The notes beneath the pieces are model-generated. The model ran no database searches, had not been told where the DNA came from, and saw nothing but the letters and a program-made list of their open reading frames with translations. This document shows positions 32,009 through 41,185 of a DNA stretch of 64,000 nucleotides, piece by piece. Source of the DNA: Pseudomonas sp. R76 (GTDB lineage Bacteria; Pseudomonadota; Gammaproteobacteria; Pseudomonadales; Pseudomonadaceae). The position numbers were made by a program, and so were the translations under genes. The DNA is taken from contig NZ_CP019428.1 of NCBI RefSeq assembly GCF_009834565.1, forward strand, positions 4,960,001 to 5,024,000. The letters are read 5' to 3'. Positions within the stretch are counted from its first letter, which is position 1. Each line of letters starts with the position of its first letter.

Positions 32009-32752
32009 ATGTCTCAACCCTTGGTCACGATCGCAGTACCTTCATTCAACCAAGGCCGTTATCTCGACGATGCTTTGAGGTCCATATTCGAACAGGACGT
32101 TCCTGTAGAGGTATTTGTCCTGGACGGCGGTTCCACCGATAACTCGGTGGACGTTATCCGCAAATGGGAGCACAAGTTAGCCGGATGGCGCAGCCACCGG
32201 GATGAGGGTCAGGCAGCGGCTATCAATGAAGGCATCCTTCGAGGCACAGCCCCATTTGTATGCTGGCTTAACAGCGACGACTGGTTCGAACCCGACGGGT
32301 TGAAACGCTTGATCGAAGCGATTAACGCCGCGCCGCAGGCCTCAGCGGTCTACGGTAAATGCTGGAACTTTATTCAAAACACTTCCACGCGTAAGCCGGT
32401 CTGGGTTGAGCCCTTCAGCGAACGCCGGCTCTCTCTGCGCTGCATCATTTCACAACCCGCTACCTTGATTCGTCGATCCGCCTGGGAAACCGTAAAGGGC
32501 GTAGACGCCACGTTACACATGGCGATGGACTATGATCTTTGGTGGCGACTTTTTAAAGAAGTAGGTCCCCTCACCTACATTGATGCGTTCGTGGCCGTTA
32601 ATCGGGAACATGAAGAGACCAAAACAAAAACCCTACGCCGTCGCCATTACTCGGAAGCTATAGCGGTAGTGCGCAGACATCACGGTAGCGTTCCCTTGAA
32701 ATGGTGGCTTTTTCAGCCCTACGCCGTCTGGCTAAAATCCATCTTCCCCTAA
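32009..32752 (+). CDS. Family-2 glycosyltransferase
   Basis: 247 residues with a complete GT-A domain: VTIAVPSFNQGRYLDDALRS, VLDGGSTDNS, DEGQAAAINEGI and the metal-binding WLNSDDWF. It is of the WcaA-like group that adds sugars to lipid-linked intermediates at the cytoplasmic membrane face. ATG directly follows the fcl stop, which suggests coupling and hints that fucose may be its donor sugar (inference from position only). No membrane helix. Confidence 0.88.
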   Translation: MSQPLVTIAVPSFNQGRYLDDALRSIFEQDVPVEVFVLDGGSTDNSVDVIRKWEHKLAGWRSHRDEGQAAAINEGILRGTAPFVCWLNSDDWFEPDGLKRLIEAINAAPQASAVYGKCWNFIQNTSTRKPVWVEPFSERRLSLRCIISQPATLIRRSAWETVKGVDATLHMAMDYDLWWRLFKEVGPLTYIDAFVAVNREHEETKTKTLRRRHYSEAIAVVRRHHGSVPLKWWLFQPYAVWLKSIFP

Positions 32753-32764
32753 CCGGAACTCGCC

Positions 32765-33883
32765 ATGCGTATTTTGCATTTCTATAAGACCGCGTTCCCG
32801 GACACCATGGGTGGTGTAGAGCAAGTCATACATCAGATATGCCAACAGTCGCATCGTTTTGGTGCGACCTGCGAAGTCCTTGCACTGTCCCCTCACCCGA
32901 GCCCAACAGTGATAGAGTTGGACGGTTACAAGACTTACCAAGTTAAAGAAAATATTAAAATCGCTTCAACCGGGTTTTCGATCCAGGCATTCTCGAAGTT
33001 CAAAGAGCTCGCGCAGCAGGCTGACATTATCCACTATCATTTCCCGTGGCCTTTCATGGATGTCATCCATTTCGCCAGCCGCATCAAGAAGCCTAGCGTT
33101 GTCTCCTACCACTCAGACATCGTTGATCAAAAGAACCTGTTAAAGCTCTATCGCCCACTTCAGAACAAATTTTTGAGCAGCGTCGATCGGATTGTTATTG
33201 CCTCGCCCAACTATTTGGAGTCGAGCAAGGTACTGCCCGCGTTTCGTGAAAAGATCAGCATCATTCCGATTGGTCTAAACAAGGAAAGCTACCCCGTTCC
33301 TTCTCCCTCGCTGAAAGCTCGCTGGGCGACGCAACTGCCTGAGCGGTTCTTCCTGTTTGTCGGTGTGCTGCGTTACTACAAAGGCCTGCACACACTGCTC
33401 GAGGCTGTCCAGGGCACAGGTTACCCGCTGGTTATTGTTGGCGATGGGCCAAAGAAACAGGAACTCATGGCGCAAGCAGAGCAACTTGGGCTTCAGAATG
33501 TGCACTTTTTGGGAAAAGTGAGCGACGAAGACAAGGTAGCGTTGATTCAACTTTCAACGGCAATCGTGTTCCCTTCGCATCTTCGCTCGGAAGCGTTTGG
33601 GGTGGCATTGCTGGAAGGGGCAATGTATGGCAAGCCAATGATTTCATGTGAAATCGGCACAGGCACCACTTACATCAACATTGCCAATGAAACAGGCTTG
33701 GCGGTTCCGCCAGAGGACCCAACGGCATTCCGTGAAGCCATGCGATATCTGTGGGACAACCCGCAAGAAGCCGCAATCATGGGCGAAAAGGCAGAGACGC
33801 GATACACCGAGCTATTCACCGGTGATCAAATGTTGCGGGGATATATAAAGGTTTATCAGGACCTGATGAACAAGCAAGGATGA
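32765..33883 (+). CDS. Family-4 glycosyltransferase (WbpZ/WbdB-like)
   Basis: 372 residues, GT-B fold. The opening MRILHFYKTAFPDTMGGVEQ with donor-side FVGVLRYYKGLHTLLEA and RSEAFGVALLEGAMYGKP (the E-x7-E motif) is very like P. aeruginosa WbpZ/WbpY and E. coli WbdB, which add GDP-6-deoxyhexose or mannose residues at the start of ABC-exported homopolymers. With Gmd and GDP-mannose supply nearby, a GDP-sugar donor is likely. It is the last gene of the rightward cluster, followed by a strong hairpin. Confidence 0.87.
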   Translation: MRILHFYKTAFPDTMGGVEQVIHQICQQSHRFGATCEVLALSPHPSPTVIELDGYKTYQVKENIKIASTGFSIQAFSKFKELAQQADIIHYHFPWPFMDVIHFASRIKKPSVVSYHSDIVDQKNLLKLYRPLQNKFLSSVDRIVIASPNYLESSKVLPAFREKISIIPIGLNKESYPVPSPSLKARWATQLPERFFLFVGVLRYYKGLHTLLEAVQGTGYPLVIVGDGPKKQELMAQAEQLGLQNVHFLGKVSDEDKVALIQLSTAIVFPSHLRSEAFGVALLEGAMYGKPMISCEIGTGTTYINIANETGLAVPPEDPTAFREAMRYLWDNPQEAAIMGEKAETRYTELFTGDQMLRGYIKVYQDLMNKQG

Positions 33884-33886
33884 CAT

Positions 33887-33910
33887 CTGCCCGAATACTC
33901 ATTCGGGCAG
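33887..33910. terminator. Hairpin at the convergence of the two polysaccharide clusters
   Basis: CTGCCCGAAT (33887-33896), loop ACTC, ATTCGGGCAG (33901-33910): a perfect 10-bp stem, with GAC/GTC as partial further pairing. It sits exactly between the stop at 33883 of the rightward cluster and the stop at 33923 of the leftward one, so it can end both transcripts. No T-run. Confidence 0.7.
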
Positions 33911-33922
33911 GTCATTAATACC

Positions 33923-35371
33923 TTAGTTGCCGTTTTCGGCGCGACCGTAAATGTCCTCAAACCGAACGATGTCGTCTTCGCCCAAGTAATCGCCACTCTG
34001 CACTTCAATCAACACCAGATCGATAACCCCTGGGTTTTCCAGCCGATGAGTGTGGCCTGCGGGAATAAACGTCGACTCGTTGGTGTTGAGCAGGAATTCA
34101 CGATCATTGTTAAAGACGCGCGCCATGCCGCTCACCACAATCCAGTGTTCGCTTCGGTGGTGGTGCATCTGCAGTGAGAGTGAACCCTGCGGCTTGACCA
34201 CGATGCGTTTGATCTTGAAACGCTGGCCTTCTTCCAGGGTGGTGTAGGCACCCCAGGGACGGCGAACCGTGGTGTGATCAAGGTGCGAACAGTGACCGCT
34301 CTTCTTCAGCTGCGCCGTGATTGCCTTAATGTCTTGTGCATGGTCTTTGTGGGCAACCAGCAGGGCGTCCGGCGTATCGACGATGATGAGATCCTCGACC
34401 CCGACCAAAGCAGTCAGACGTCGCGGGCTGCGCACGTAGTTGTTGTTGGCACCATGAAAAATGGCTTCCCCTTCGACACGGTTGCCCTGCTCGTCCGAAG
34501 GCGACAGCTCGCTCATGGCATTCCACGAGCCGATATCACTCCAACCGATATCACAAGGCACTGTTGCCACCTTGCTTGAGCGCTCCATCAGCGCGAAGTC
34601 GATGGAAATATCAGGGACCTTGGCAAAGCTTTCCGGCTCCAGATGCAGGCTGCGATGGCTATTGCCAGTCATCGTGCCGGAACCTGCCAGGCACTGGTCC
34701 ACAGCACTGGAAACATCCGGTGCGCAGAGTGCCATTTCTTCAATTAACGTACCGGCGCGGAAACAGAACATGCCGGAATTCCAGAAATATTCACCTGACG
34801 CCAAGTAACCTTGAGCGGTTTCAAGGTCGGGCTTCTCGACAAAGCGTTTAACCTTGAAGCCATTACCGAGTGGGGTTTCATTGTCTTTCTGGATATAGCC
34901 GTAACCGGTTTCCGGATACTCAGGCTTAACGCCAAAAGTTACCAGCCAGCCCTCTTTGGCCAACTCGGATGCTGCCGAAACAGCGTCGGCAAATGCCGCA
35001 TGGTTATCGATCAGGTGGTCAGCTGGGAGCACCAGCATGATGGCATCTTGCCCATGAGTGCGCGCAACTTCTTGAGCCGCCAGCGCGACAGCGGCTGCAG
35101 TATTACGCCCAAAGGGCTCAAGCACGAAACTCAGGTTAGTGAACTGAGGCGCTTGTGCGCTGTATTCATCTAAGGTTTTGAAATAGAGATCACGATTAGT
35201 GATTGTCAACACTTCGCTGACTGCGTCCAGAGCCAATGCGCGACCATAGGTTTTGCGAATCAGATTACCGCCACCAGGCAGTTCGATAAACGGCTTGGGA
35301 TGTGCTGAACGAGAGACAGGCCACAGACGACTGCCTGCACCGCCGCAGATAATGACTGGAACAAGTGTCAC
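33923..35371 (-). CDS. wbpW: Mannose-1-phosphate guanylyltransferase / mannose-6-phosphate isomerase
   Basis: Type II bifunctional PMI-GMP, 482 residues, making GDP-mannose from fructose-6-phosphate via mannose-6-P and mannose-1-P (with a phosphomannomutase encoded elsewhere). The pyrophosphorylase signature is VIICGGAGSRLWPVSR with KPFIELPGG, then FVEKPD; the C-terminal cupin domain holds QMHHHRSEHWIVVSG and the PMI zinc site. AlgA, PslB and WbpW are close relatives; the A-band-like context favours a WbpW role, but the symbol is by context. It is the last leftward gene before the convergence hairpin and feeds Gmd at 29980. Confidence 0.93.
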   Translation of the reverse strand: MTLVPVIICGGAGSRLWPVSRSAHPKPFIELPGGGNLIRKTYGRALALDAVSEVLTITNRDLYFKTLDEYSAQAPQFTNLSFVLEPFGRNTAAAVALAAQEVARTHGQDAIMLVLPADHLIDNHAAFADAVSAASELAKEGWLVTFGVKPEYPETGYGYIQKDNETPLGNGFKVKRFVEKPDLETAQGYLASGEYFWNSGMFCFRAGTLIEEMALCAPDVSSAVDQCLAGSGTMTGNSHRSLHLEPESFAKVPDISIDFALMERSSKVATVPCDIGWSDIGSWNAMSELSPSDEQGNRVEGEAIFHGANNNYVRSPRRLTALVGVEDLIIVDTPDALLVAHKDHAQDIKAITAQLKKSGHCSHLDHTTVRRPWGAYTTLEEGQRFKIKRIVVKPQGSLSLQMHHHRSEHWIVVSGMARVFNNDREFLLNTNESTFIPAGHTHRLENPGVIDLVLIEVQSGDYLGEDDIVRFEDIYGRAENGN

Positions 35372-35872
35372 AATGTAACTCCTTTACGTACTGCCACTTG
35401 ATTTCGGCTGCAGCGTTCGCCCCCTCGATGCGGCAGACCCGAAAACAAAGTGACGTAGAGTCTTTCAGCTAAATAAAGTCAAATCGCCGAAGCGTCCAGG
35501 GGGAAAAACATAGTGAGTTTTCTTACAAACTAGCGCCAACATTCTTATTTAAATGACTATTTATGTCTAGGAAAATACGGAATATTCCTATCGCCAAATC
35601 AGTTTTTCATCTTTGGAAAACTGGCCTCTGGATAAAACATGTCACTTTTCAGTGGAAAGGTCTGAGCATCCGCTCAGCAGACGTCTAAACCCCTGCCTGC
35701 CACGGTCTAGAGCCCTGCCGGGGGCTGTCGCTTTTTAGTGTGAAGCGCCAGTGACGAAAGGCATGGGCAAGTGGGTGTGTTGTGCTGAACTTGGCCTTAC
35801 ATCCGCATGCAGGCGAGCGGTGCAGTAAACGACGATCAATTCGGCACTTGGAAAGAGGCGAAAAGTGCGCGA
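35372..35872. other. Gene-free, AT-rich stretch upstream of the GDP-mannose gene
   Basis: About 500 bases with no credible frame. The middle (about 35530-35660) is AT-rich and should hold the wbpW promoter; CAGTTTT and AAAACTG form a 7-bp inverted repeat around 35608-35631. The low GC contrasts with the flanks and could mark transferred DNA or a silencing-protein target. Confidence 0.45.
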
Positions 35873-36511
35873 TTAACATGCCAAGGTGCACTTGATCAGC
35901 TTGCGCGTCGGTACGCCCACATAGACGCCAGGCTCCGCTAAATCACGGTGTGCGCACGCACCTGCGCCCAACGTCACGCCATCTGCGATCTTCACACCGT
36001 CAATAACGGTCGACCCCGCGCCAATAAAACAAAACTGTCCGACATGGCACCTTCCCGCGACCGCAGCATTGATGGAAATATGCGTGAAATCACCGATCGT
36101 GCACTCATGTTCAACGATCGCCCCGGTATTGACCACACACCCAATTCCCACGGAGGCCAAAGGGCCGACATGCGCGTGATGCCCTACAAACGTACCCACG
36201 CCTAATGTCGAACCGAAGCCGATTGTGGCCGTTGGGGACACGAGCGTGGCTAAAGGCCAACCACGCTGATCCACCCAATCGCACTGCGCTTGTCGGCGGG
36301 CGCCGTCTCCCGAGGCAGGCATGACAGACCACCCCTGCGATAGGTCTTCATCCCAACTGCGACGCACAGGAAACGCCCAACAGGTTTCATCAGGGCGCGC
36401 ATGGTGGTCTACGAAACACAGGTGTTTCACGCCCAAAGCCAATGCGACATCCGCCACAGCGCGAGCATGACCACCACAACCAAGGATCAACAAACCCTCT
36501 AATGGGCGCAC
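35873..36511 (-). CDS. PglD/PerB-type sugar O- or N-acetyltransferase
   Basis: 212 residues. A short Rossmann-like N-terminal part (GLLILGCGGHARAVADVAL) is followed by a left-handed beta-helix of hexapeptide repeats (IGFGSTLGVGTFVGHHAHVG; GAIVEHECTIGD with the His-Glu catalytic pair; GVYVGVPTRKL at the end). This is the PglD/NeuD/PerB class, acetyl-CoA dependent. With a perosamine-synthase-like aminotransferase in the same leftward set, N-acetylation of GDP-perosamine is the best guess. GTG at 36511 is chosen as start: AGGAG lies eight bases before it, and it overlaps the preceding gene's end by 13 bases; a longer frame lacks family similarity upstream. Confidence 0.83.
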   Translation of the reverse strand: MRPLEGLLILGCGGHARAVADVALALGVKHLCFVDHHARPDETCWAFPVRRSWDEDLSQGWSVMPASGDGARRQAQCDWVDQRGWPLATLVSPTATIGFGSTLGVGTFVGHHAHVGPLASVGIGCVVNTGAIVEHECTIGDFTHISINAAVAGRCHVGQFCFIGAGSTVIDGVKIADGVTLGAGACAHRDLAEPGVYVGVPTRKLIKCTLAC

Positions 36512-38154
36512 AGGGTGTGCTCCTGTGCGGCGGAGTCGGTTCTGGAGATAGCCTCCAATATATCGATGTGCTCGTTTACAACATCCGCCCAACTGCGCCT
36601 GGCGAGCGACGCGTAGGCACGCAGTTGAATACCCAGCAACTCATCCCGGTTCTGCACGCCCCATTGAATGCGGTAGGCGATATCCCTCCAATCATAGGGA
36701 TCAAAAAACGTCACCTTTTGCAGTTCGGCATCCACCAGGATCTCTTCCGTGACCGGTATACGCGCCATGACCACGGGGGTTGCGACGGATAACGCTTCAG
36801 TAAACGTAAACGGACACCCACCTTCACTCAGGCTCGGATTCACCGCCAGCTCTGCCAACGAGTAACACGCGGCCAATTCGCCCACTGACAACCCATGCAT
36901 ACACAGCACGTCATTTTCCAGGTGATGGTCGCGGATAAAGGCCTTCACCGGCGCAAACCCTTCTGCGTTCCCCGTGAGTATCAACTTGTGCCGAATAAAG
37001 CGGTTATGAAGGAGGTGCTTATAGGCTTTCAGCAGAGAAATTAAATTCTTGTTCGGGCGAAACTGACTTGCATAAAAAATGAACTTTACATCGCCGTTGG
37101 TAAACGTGGACGCATACGCTGGGTTTGAGGTTTTTCTCAGTGCCCTTTTAAAGAGCATCACACAATAGTTTTTAGACGCCACCTCTGCGTCTACGCAACC
37201 TTTAACGGCGATATGCCCGCTGAGGTCATTGGGTGCATGATGAACCACAGAAACAGCTGACGATTTCAGCGCGTATCGCTCAACAAGTGTTTGCCATTTC
37301 ACCTGCTGACTGTAAGTGACGAAGTGTTGTCCGCCCTGAATGGCAGCCTCTACGCGTTCGTATACTTGCAGAAATCGTTCCCCGCCCACCTGCGAGAACC
37401 CAACCGGAAAATCCGCTAGAACAACGTCCGGCACACACATCAAGCGGGGCGCTTGAATCTTATTGAATGCCGGCCAAAAAGCCGTAGGGCCGTACCACGC
37501 CGTCACCTCTGTCAGAGTGTTGATCAGTTGTAACATACGGTCTGACTCAACCTGCTCCAATCGACGGTACAGGCGCAGGACAAACGTATCCTCCTTTGGA
37601 GCCTCTGCAGAAGCCAGCAAGGGGTTGATCAAGCGTTTCACCGGCCGAAAACACTTCTGCGCAACACCGTTGAGCTGCAATTGAAGCCTATACAGCGGTA
37701 CAAGAATCAGTAAGGGGCTTATCAACAAGAGCAATAAACACAAGGGCACCGCTTCGAGACCCAGGCGGACCACACCCCGATAAGAGTCAACCGCAATCAA
37801 GCGTTCTTCAACGTGACTCAGGAACATCGCCTTCCAGGAAGACAGCGTTTTCACGATACGTTGCTTCAGCGACGGTTTTTTAAGCCGTTTCTTTCCAGCG
37901 ATATAGTGTTCATAAACGCGCAAGATCAACGGAATATTCGGCGGACACACAATCTCGAACACGCCGTCCTCAACACCTTCGCTCTGAAACAAGTCATGCA
38001 GTGCTTTTTTTGTCCAGCTCGGGCAGACCAACGTAAACTTTACATCATCACGCCCGGCTGCCCCTTTAAGGAACGCGGCAAGGTAGCGGCCCAACCCTTC
38101 ATGTCGCAGGTCCACACCTGGCGCGTACGCCAAGTAAATCCCGAAGTGTTTCAT
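36499..38154 (-). CDS. Family-4-type glycosyltransferase with internal hydrophobic segment
   Basis: 551 residues. The N-terminus HFGIYLAYAPGVDLRHEGLGRYLA and C-terminal NPSLSEGGCPFTFTEALSVATPVV (E-x7-E type region) mark a GT-B transferase using nucleotide sugars. Between them, around residues 135-160, is a strongly hydrophobic stretch (VPLCLLLLLISPLLILVPLY) that may anchor the protein to the membrane; most GT4 enzymes lack it. The start ATG 38154 overlaps the upstream stop (ATGA). It is probably one of the two polymerising enzymes of the leftward cluster. Sugar unknown. Confidence 0.8.
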   Translation of the reverse strand: MKHFGIYLAYAPGVDLRHEGLGRYLAAFLKGAAGRDDVKFTLVCPSWTKKALHDLFQSEGVEDGVFEIVCPPNIPLILRVYEHYIAGKKRLKKPSLKQRIVKTLSSWKAMFLSHVEERLIAVDSYRGVVRLGLEAVPLCLLLLLISPLLILVPLYRLQLQLNGVAQKCFRPVKRLINPLLASAEAPKEDTFVLRLYRRLEQVESDRMLQLINTLTEVTAWYGPTAFWPAFNKIQAPRLMCVPDVVLADFPVGFSQVGGERFLQVYERVEAAIQGGQHFVTYSQQVKWQTLVERYALKSSAVSVVHHAPNDLSGHIAVKGCVDAEVASKNYCVMLFKRALRKTSNPAYASTFTNGDVKFIFYASQFRPNKNLISLLKAYKHLLHNRFIRHKLILTGNAEGFAPVKAFIRDHHLENDVLCMHGLSVGELAACYSLAELAVNPSLSEGGCPFTFTEALSVATPVVMARIPVTEEILVDAELQKVTFFDPYDWRDIAYRIQWGVQNRDELLGIQLRAYASLARRSWADVVNEHIDILEAISRTDSAAQEHTLCAH

Positions 38155-40430
38155 AAGCACTCCCTGGCAACCTGCCAATAGGCACCTGCTAACTTTTCTA
38201 TTCGTTGCTCACGCAATACGTCACACGACGGCAGGGTCTTGCGACGATCCAAATAGGTAAGTTCCATGTCTTTAAGCTGGCTGGCCATGTGCGCTGGGTC
38301 GTCCGACCGCATCCAACTCAACGCCAGGGAAAACTGCTGATCGACCTCCCTCATCGCCGGGTAATCACTGCTTAATGACGGCACACCCAGAGTGGCCGCT
38401 TCGATGACACTGAACGTTCCATTGTCTATTGAACCGGCGTGCCACAAAAAGGCAGCACGGGAAAGCACAGCCTGATAATCGCGCTCCGGCAACTCACCCA
38501 AAATTTTGATACGCGCGCGCACCTGTGAATGCTTAACAAGCCTGTTCGCTACCTGCTTGAGATGGGGCAATGTGCTTTTAAATAGTCCCTTCGTGTCTAC
38601 GCCGGTCATTCTGCACTCGAGTGTTCCGCCCAGTGTTTCGTAATAAATCTTTAAGGCTTCCACTGCATTCAAATGGTTCTTGTGCAATGCCGAATTCGTC
38701 GTCCATACAAAATAGTCCGAGTGGTCGATGGCACACGCCTGCGTGCTGGAAAAATCGGGCGCGAGCATCGGCAACTTGAAGACTTTATCGGCGGGCACAC
38801 CGGCGTAGTTCAACGCATCCTGTCGGGTAAATTCAGTGGTCACCCATACTTGTGACGCGGCTCTTGCTGCTTCCAGAAATGGCTGATCAGCGCCAAAAGG
38901 AAGTATCGGCGTATACCGTTGAAGATAGTCATACACCATCAGCACCGACGGCCGCAGGGGTAAGAGCGGTGCACTCAAACGATCGGATATGACCAGCCAG
39001 GCATCACACTCCTGAAGATTGTTTATCCCATCATCAACAATCAGGTAGCGCGGGCTTTTCGGCTCCCAGCCCTCATGCCCGGCATAGCGCATCGCCCGAC
39101 GGGCCGGCATGGCGTCTAGAACGCCCCATTGATAGGCGCGAATCGTAATGCCCTTTTCAAGGTCTCTGAACGCGTCAGGCGGATAGCTCTGCGAGTGGTC
39201 CAGATGCAGGAATACGATATCGGCCGGTTCGCCCGCTAGACGGCTGCCCTGGTACAAGGCGTTGGCGACAAGTTTGGCGCCCCGCAGGCTGCCACCTCTG
39301 TACTCCACCGGCACAATCACCGCAATTCGCTTGCGGCGAACAGGACGATCCAGGCTGTCCTTTCTTGAGGACTCAAGCCCGTTGATTATTTGCCTGAATC
39401 CACGCTGCCAAGCCTGCTCACAGTTCTTGGCTTTCATCGGTTCAAGCAACACCCTTTGGGTGTCGCGGATACGCTGAATAAAACCTTGGTCATCACGCAT
39501 CAGTCGTTTGGCTTTAGCCTTGGCCTCTGCCACGGTTTTGCAGCGCCCTGGTAACGCAGCCCCGCCCATTTTGTCGAGCATTCCACCGGCCATGAACAAT
39601 AAAGGCATGCCTGCACGAATGGCTTCAAAGGGATGATAATGAATATGATTGGGCTCACGGGAGTGATAGAACATCACCTTGTGCTGGCGCATGTTGTATT
39701 CATGCTGTTCACGGGACACAAAGCCTATGACATGTTTATCCTGGACCGCGATAGGCTGCGCACCGCCAATGGTGTACTCGATATCAGAAAAATCGTGAAT
39801 AAAGTTTTTATAGATATTTTCAAAGTAGGGAGATGACCCAATCCTTGGGCAAACGAACATCACCTTGTTCAAATGCCCCTCCCATTGTTCGGGCGTGGCG
39901 TCGCCTTTCAAACCGACGGGTAAAAAACAGTCCCTGCTCGCCAAAAAATGCTGCTCCACCTCCTTCAAATGTTCATAGCCAGTACCCAACCAGAAACGTG
40001 AGCCTATGGCTTTGATATCCCGCACGAGCGCCTCACCCGCTGCTTCATACAATAATTGCGAATAGCTGAACCCCTTGGACAACCCAAATACCCGCAATAC
40101 GATCGCGCCGCGAAAATGGCGAACAGCACTCGTGATCTGCGGCACGAAGAAGCCGACCACGGCAATATCAAAGTAAGCGTTGGCAATTCGCCAGGCTTCT
40201 TCGCTGGGGTTCGCATACCAATCCTGCGAATTAAGAATATCCACGTCTGACTGGGGGATTGTTAACGCCGCGTCAAAGCTGAAATCGACATCGGCGGACA
40301 AATTCCCCTCATCATAGGGAAAGCGTTTGGGCATAAACACTTCATTCACGCCCAAGGCACTCAGTTGTTCAACTTCGAAGGTTCGCAATGTCGTGTGATT
40401 GAGCAGCCAAAGGACTCTGAGTGTTTTCAA
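38151..40430 (-). CDS. Large two-module glycosyltransferase
   Basis: 759 residues. Module one (about 1-350) has a GT-B-like end (NHIHYHPFEAIRAGMPLLFMAGG) of the kind seen in GT family-1-like domains; module two (about 370-759) begins KRIAVIVPVEYRGGSLRGAKLVANAL and ends in a GT4 donor site (FVWTTNSALHKNHLNAVEAL; GTFSVIEAATLGVPSLSSDYPA). Two catalytic modules in one chain could build a repeat of two linkages. Start overlaps the Wzt stop and the end overlaps the next transferase start, so it is translated with the exporter genes. Confidence 0.78.
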   Translation of the reverse strand: MKTLRVLWLLNHTTLRTFEVEQLSALGVNEVFMPKRFPYDEGNLSADVDFSFDAALTIPQSDVDILNSQDWYANPSEEAWRIANAYFDIAVVGFFVPQITSAVRHFRGAIVLRVFGLSKGFSYSQLLYEAAGEALVRDIKAIGSRFWLGTGYEHLKEVEQHFLASRDCFLPVGLKGDATPEQWEGHLNKVMFVCPRIGSSPYFENIYKNFIHDFSDIEYTIGGAQPIAVQDKHVIGFVSREQHEYNMRQHKVMFYHSREPNHIHYHPFEAIRAGMPLLFMAGGMLDKMGGAALPGRCKTVAEAKAKAKRLMRDDQGFIQRIRDTQRVLLEPMKAKNCEQAWQRGFRQIINGLESSRKDSLDRPVRRKRIAVIVPVEYRGGSLRGAKLVANALYQGSRLAGEPADIVFLHLDHSQSYPPDAFRDLEKGITIRAYQWGVLDAMPARRAMRYAGHEGWEPKSPRYLIVDDGINNLQECDAWLVISDRLSAPLLPLRPSVLMVYDYLQRYTPILPFGADQPFLEAARAASQVWVTTEFTRQDALNYAGVPADKVFKLPMLAPDFSSTQACAIDHSDYFVWTTNSALHKNHLNAVEALKIYYETLGGTLECRMTGVDTKGLFKSTLPHLKQVANRLVKHSQVRARIKILGELPERDYQAVLSRAAFLWHAGSIDNGTFSVIEAATLGVPSLSSDYPAMREVDQQFSLALSWMRSDDPAHMASQLKDMELTYLDRRKTLPSCDVLREQRIEKLAGAYWQVARECL

Positions 40431-41185
40431 GATTGGGCCAGCCCATTGATAACTTTATATTCGGCCACCGCCTCGTCACAGCCACCGTCAAACACCAGTT
40501 CACCGTGATGAAAGACCAGGCCCCGATTGCATATCGAACGTAATGCACTGAAATCATGGGTGGCCAGGACCAGAATTTCTGCTTGCTCGATAAGCCCGGT
40601 AATCCGCTCCCTGGCCTTGGCCATGAAGTTCGCATCGCCGGCCCCGATCACTTCGTCAAGCAGCAATATATCGCCGCCCACTGTGGTGGAAATGGCAAAC
40701 GCCAGCCTGACTTGCATGCCGGCCGAATAGGTCTTTATCGGGTAATCGATAAATTCTCCAAGCCCGGCAAACTCGACTATTTCGTCGGCTTTCTCACGCA
40801 TGAACTTAGGCGACAGGCCCAGCAACAGTCCTCGGTATAGAACATTTTCGCGGCCGGTCGCATCAGGCTCGAAACCCAGGCTCAAATCAAAGAGGGAGCG
40901 AACTTGCCCTTCAACCTTCAGCAGGCCACTTGAAACGGGGTAGAGCCCGGCGACCGTTTTCAAAAAGGTACTTTTGCCTGCCCCGTTGTGCCCAAGCAAA
41001 CCGACACGTTCCCCGCTGTTTATCTCGACACTGATATTTTTCAGCGCATGGATGTCAGCCACGTTGGAGCGGGCGTGATTATTACCAAACGCACCGGCCA
41101 TCAGGGACTTCAACGAACGTTCTTTATAAGCCACCGAGGCATAATGAAGATTAACGCCCTGAAGCAGAATCCGATTATTTTTCAT
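40427..41185 (-). CDS. ABC export ATPase, short form (second Wzt)
   Basis: 252 residues: Walker A GLLGHNGAGKST, Q-loop region, signature YSAGMQVRL and Walker B ILLLDEVIGAGD. It ends soon after the switch His (LATHDFSALRSICNRG), without the long C-terminal carbohydrate-binding domain of the Wzt at 24762. Short Wzt proteins export polymers whose length control does not depend on a recognised cap (A-band-type or capsule-like KpsT). It overlaps the permease (ATGA at 41182-41185) and the next transferase. Confidence 0.93.
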   Translation of the reverse strand: MKNNRILLQGVNLHYASVAYKERSLKSLMAGAFGNNHARSNVADIHALKNISVEINSGERVGLLGHNGAGKSTFLKTVAGLYPVSSGLLKVEGQVRSLFDLSLGFEPDATGRENVLYRGLLLGLSPKFMREKADEIVEFAGLGEFIDYPIKTYSAGMQVRLAFAISTTVGGDILLLDEVIGAGDANFMAKARERITGLIEQAEILVLATHDFSALRSICNRGLVFHHGELVFDGGCDEAVAEYKVINGLAQS

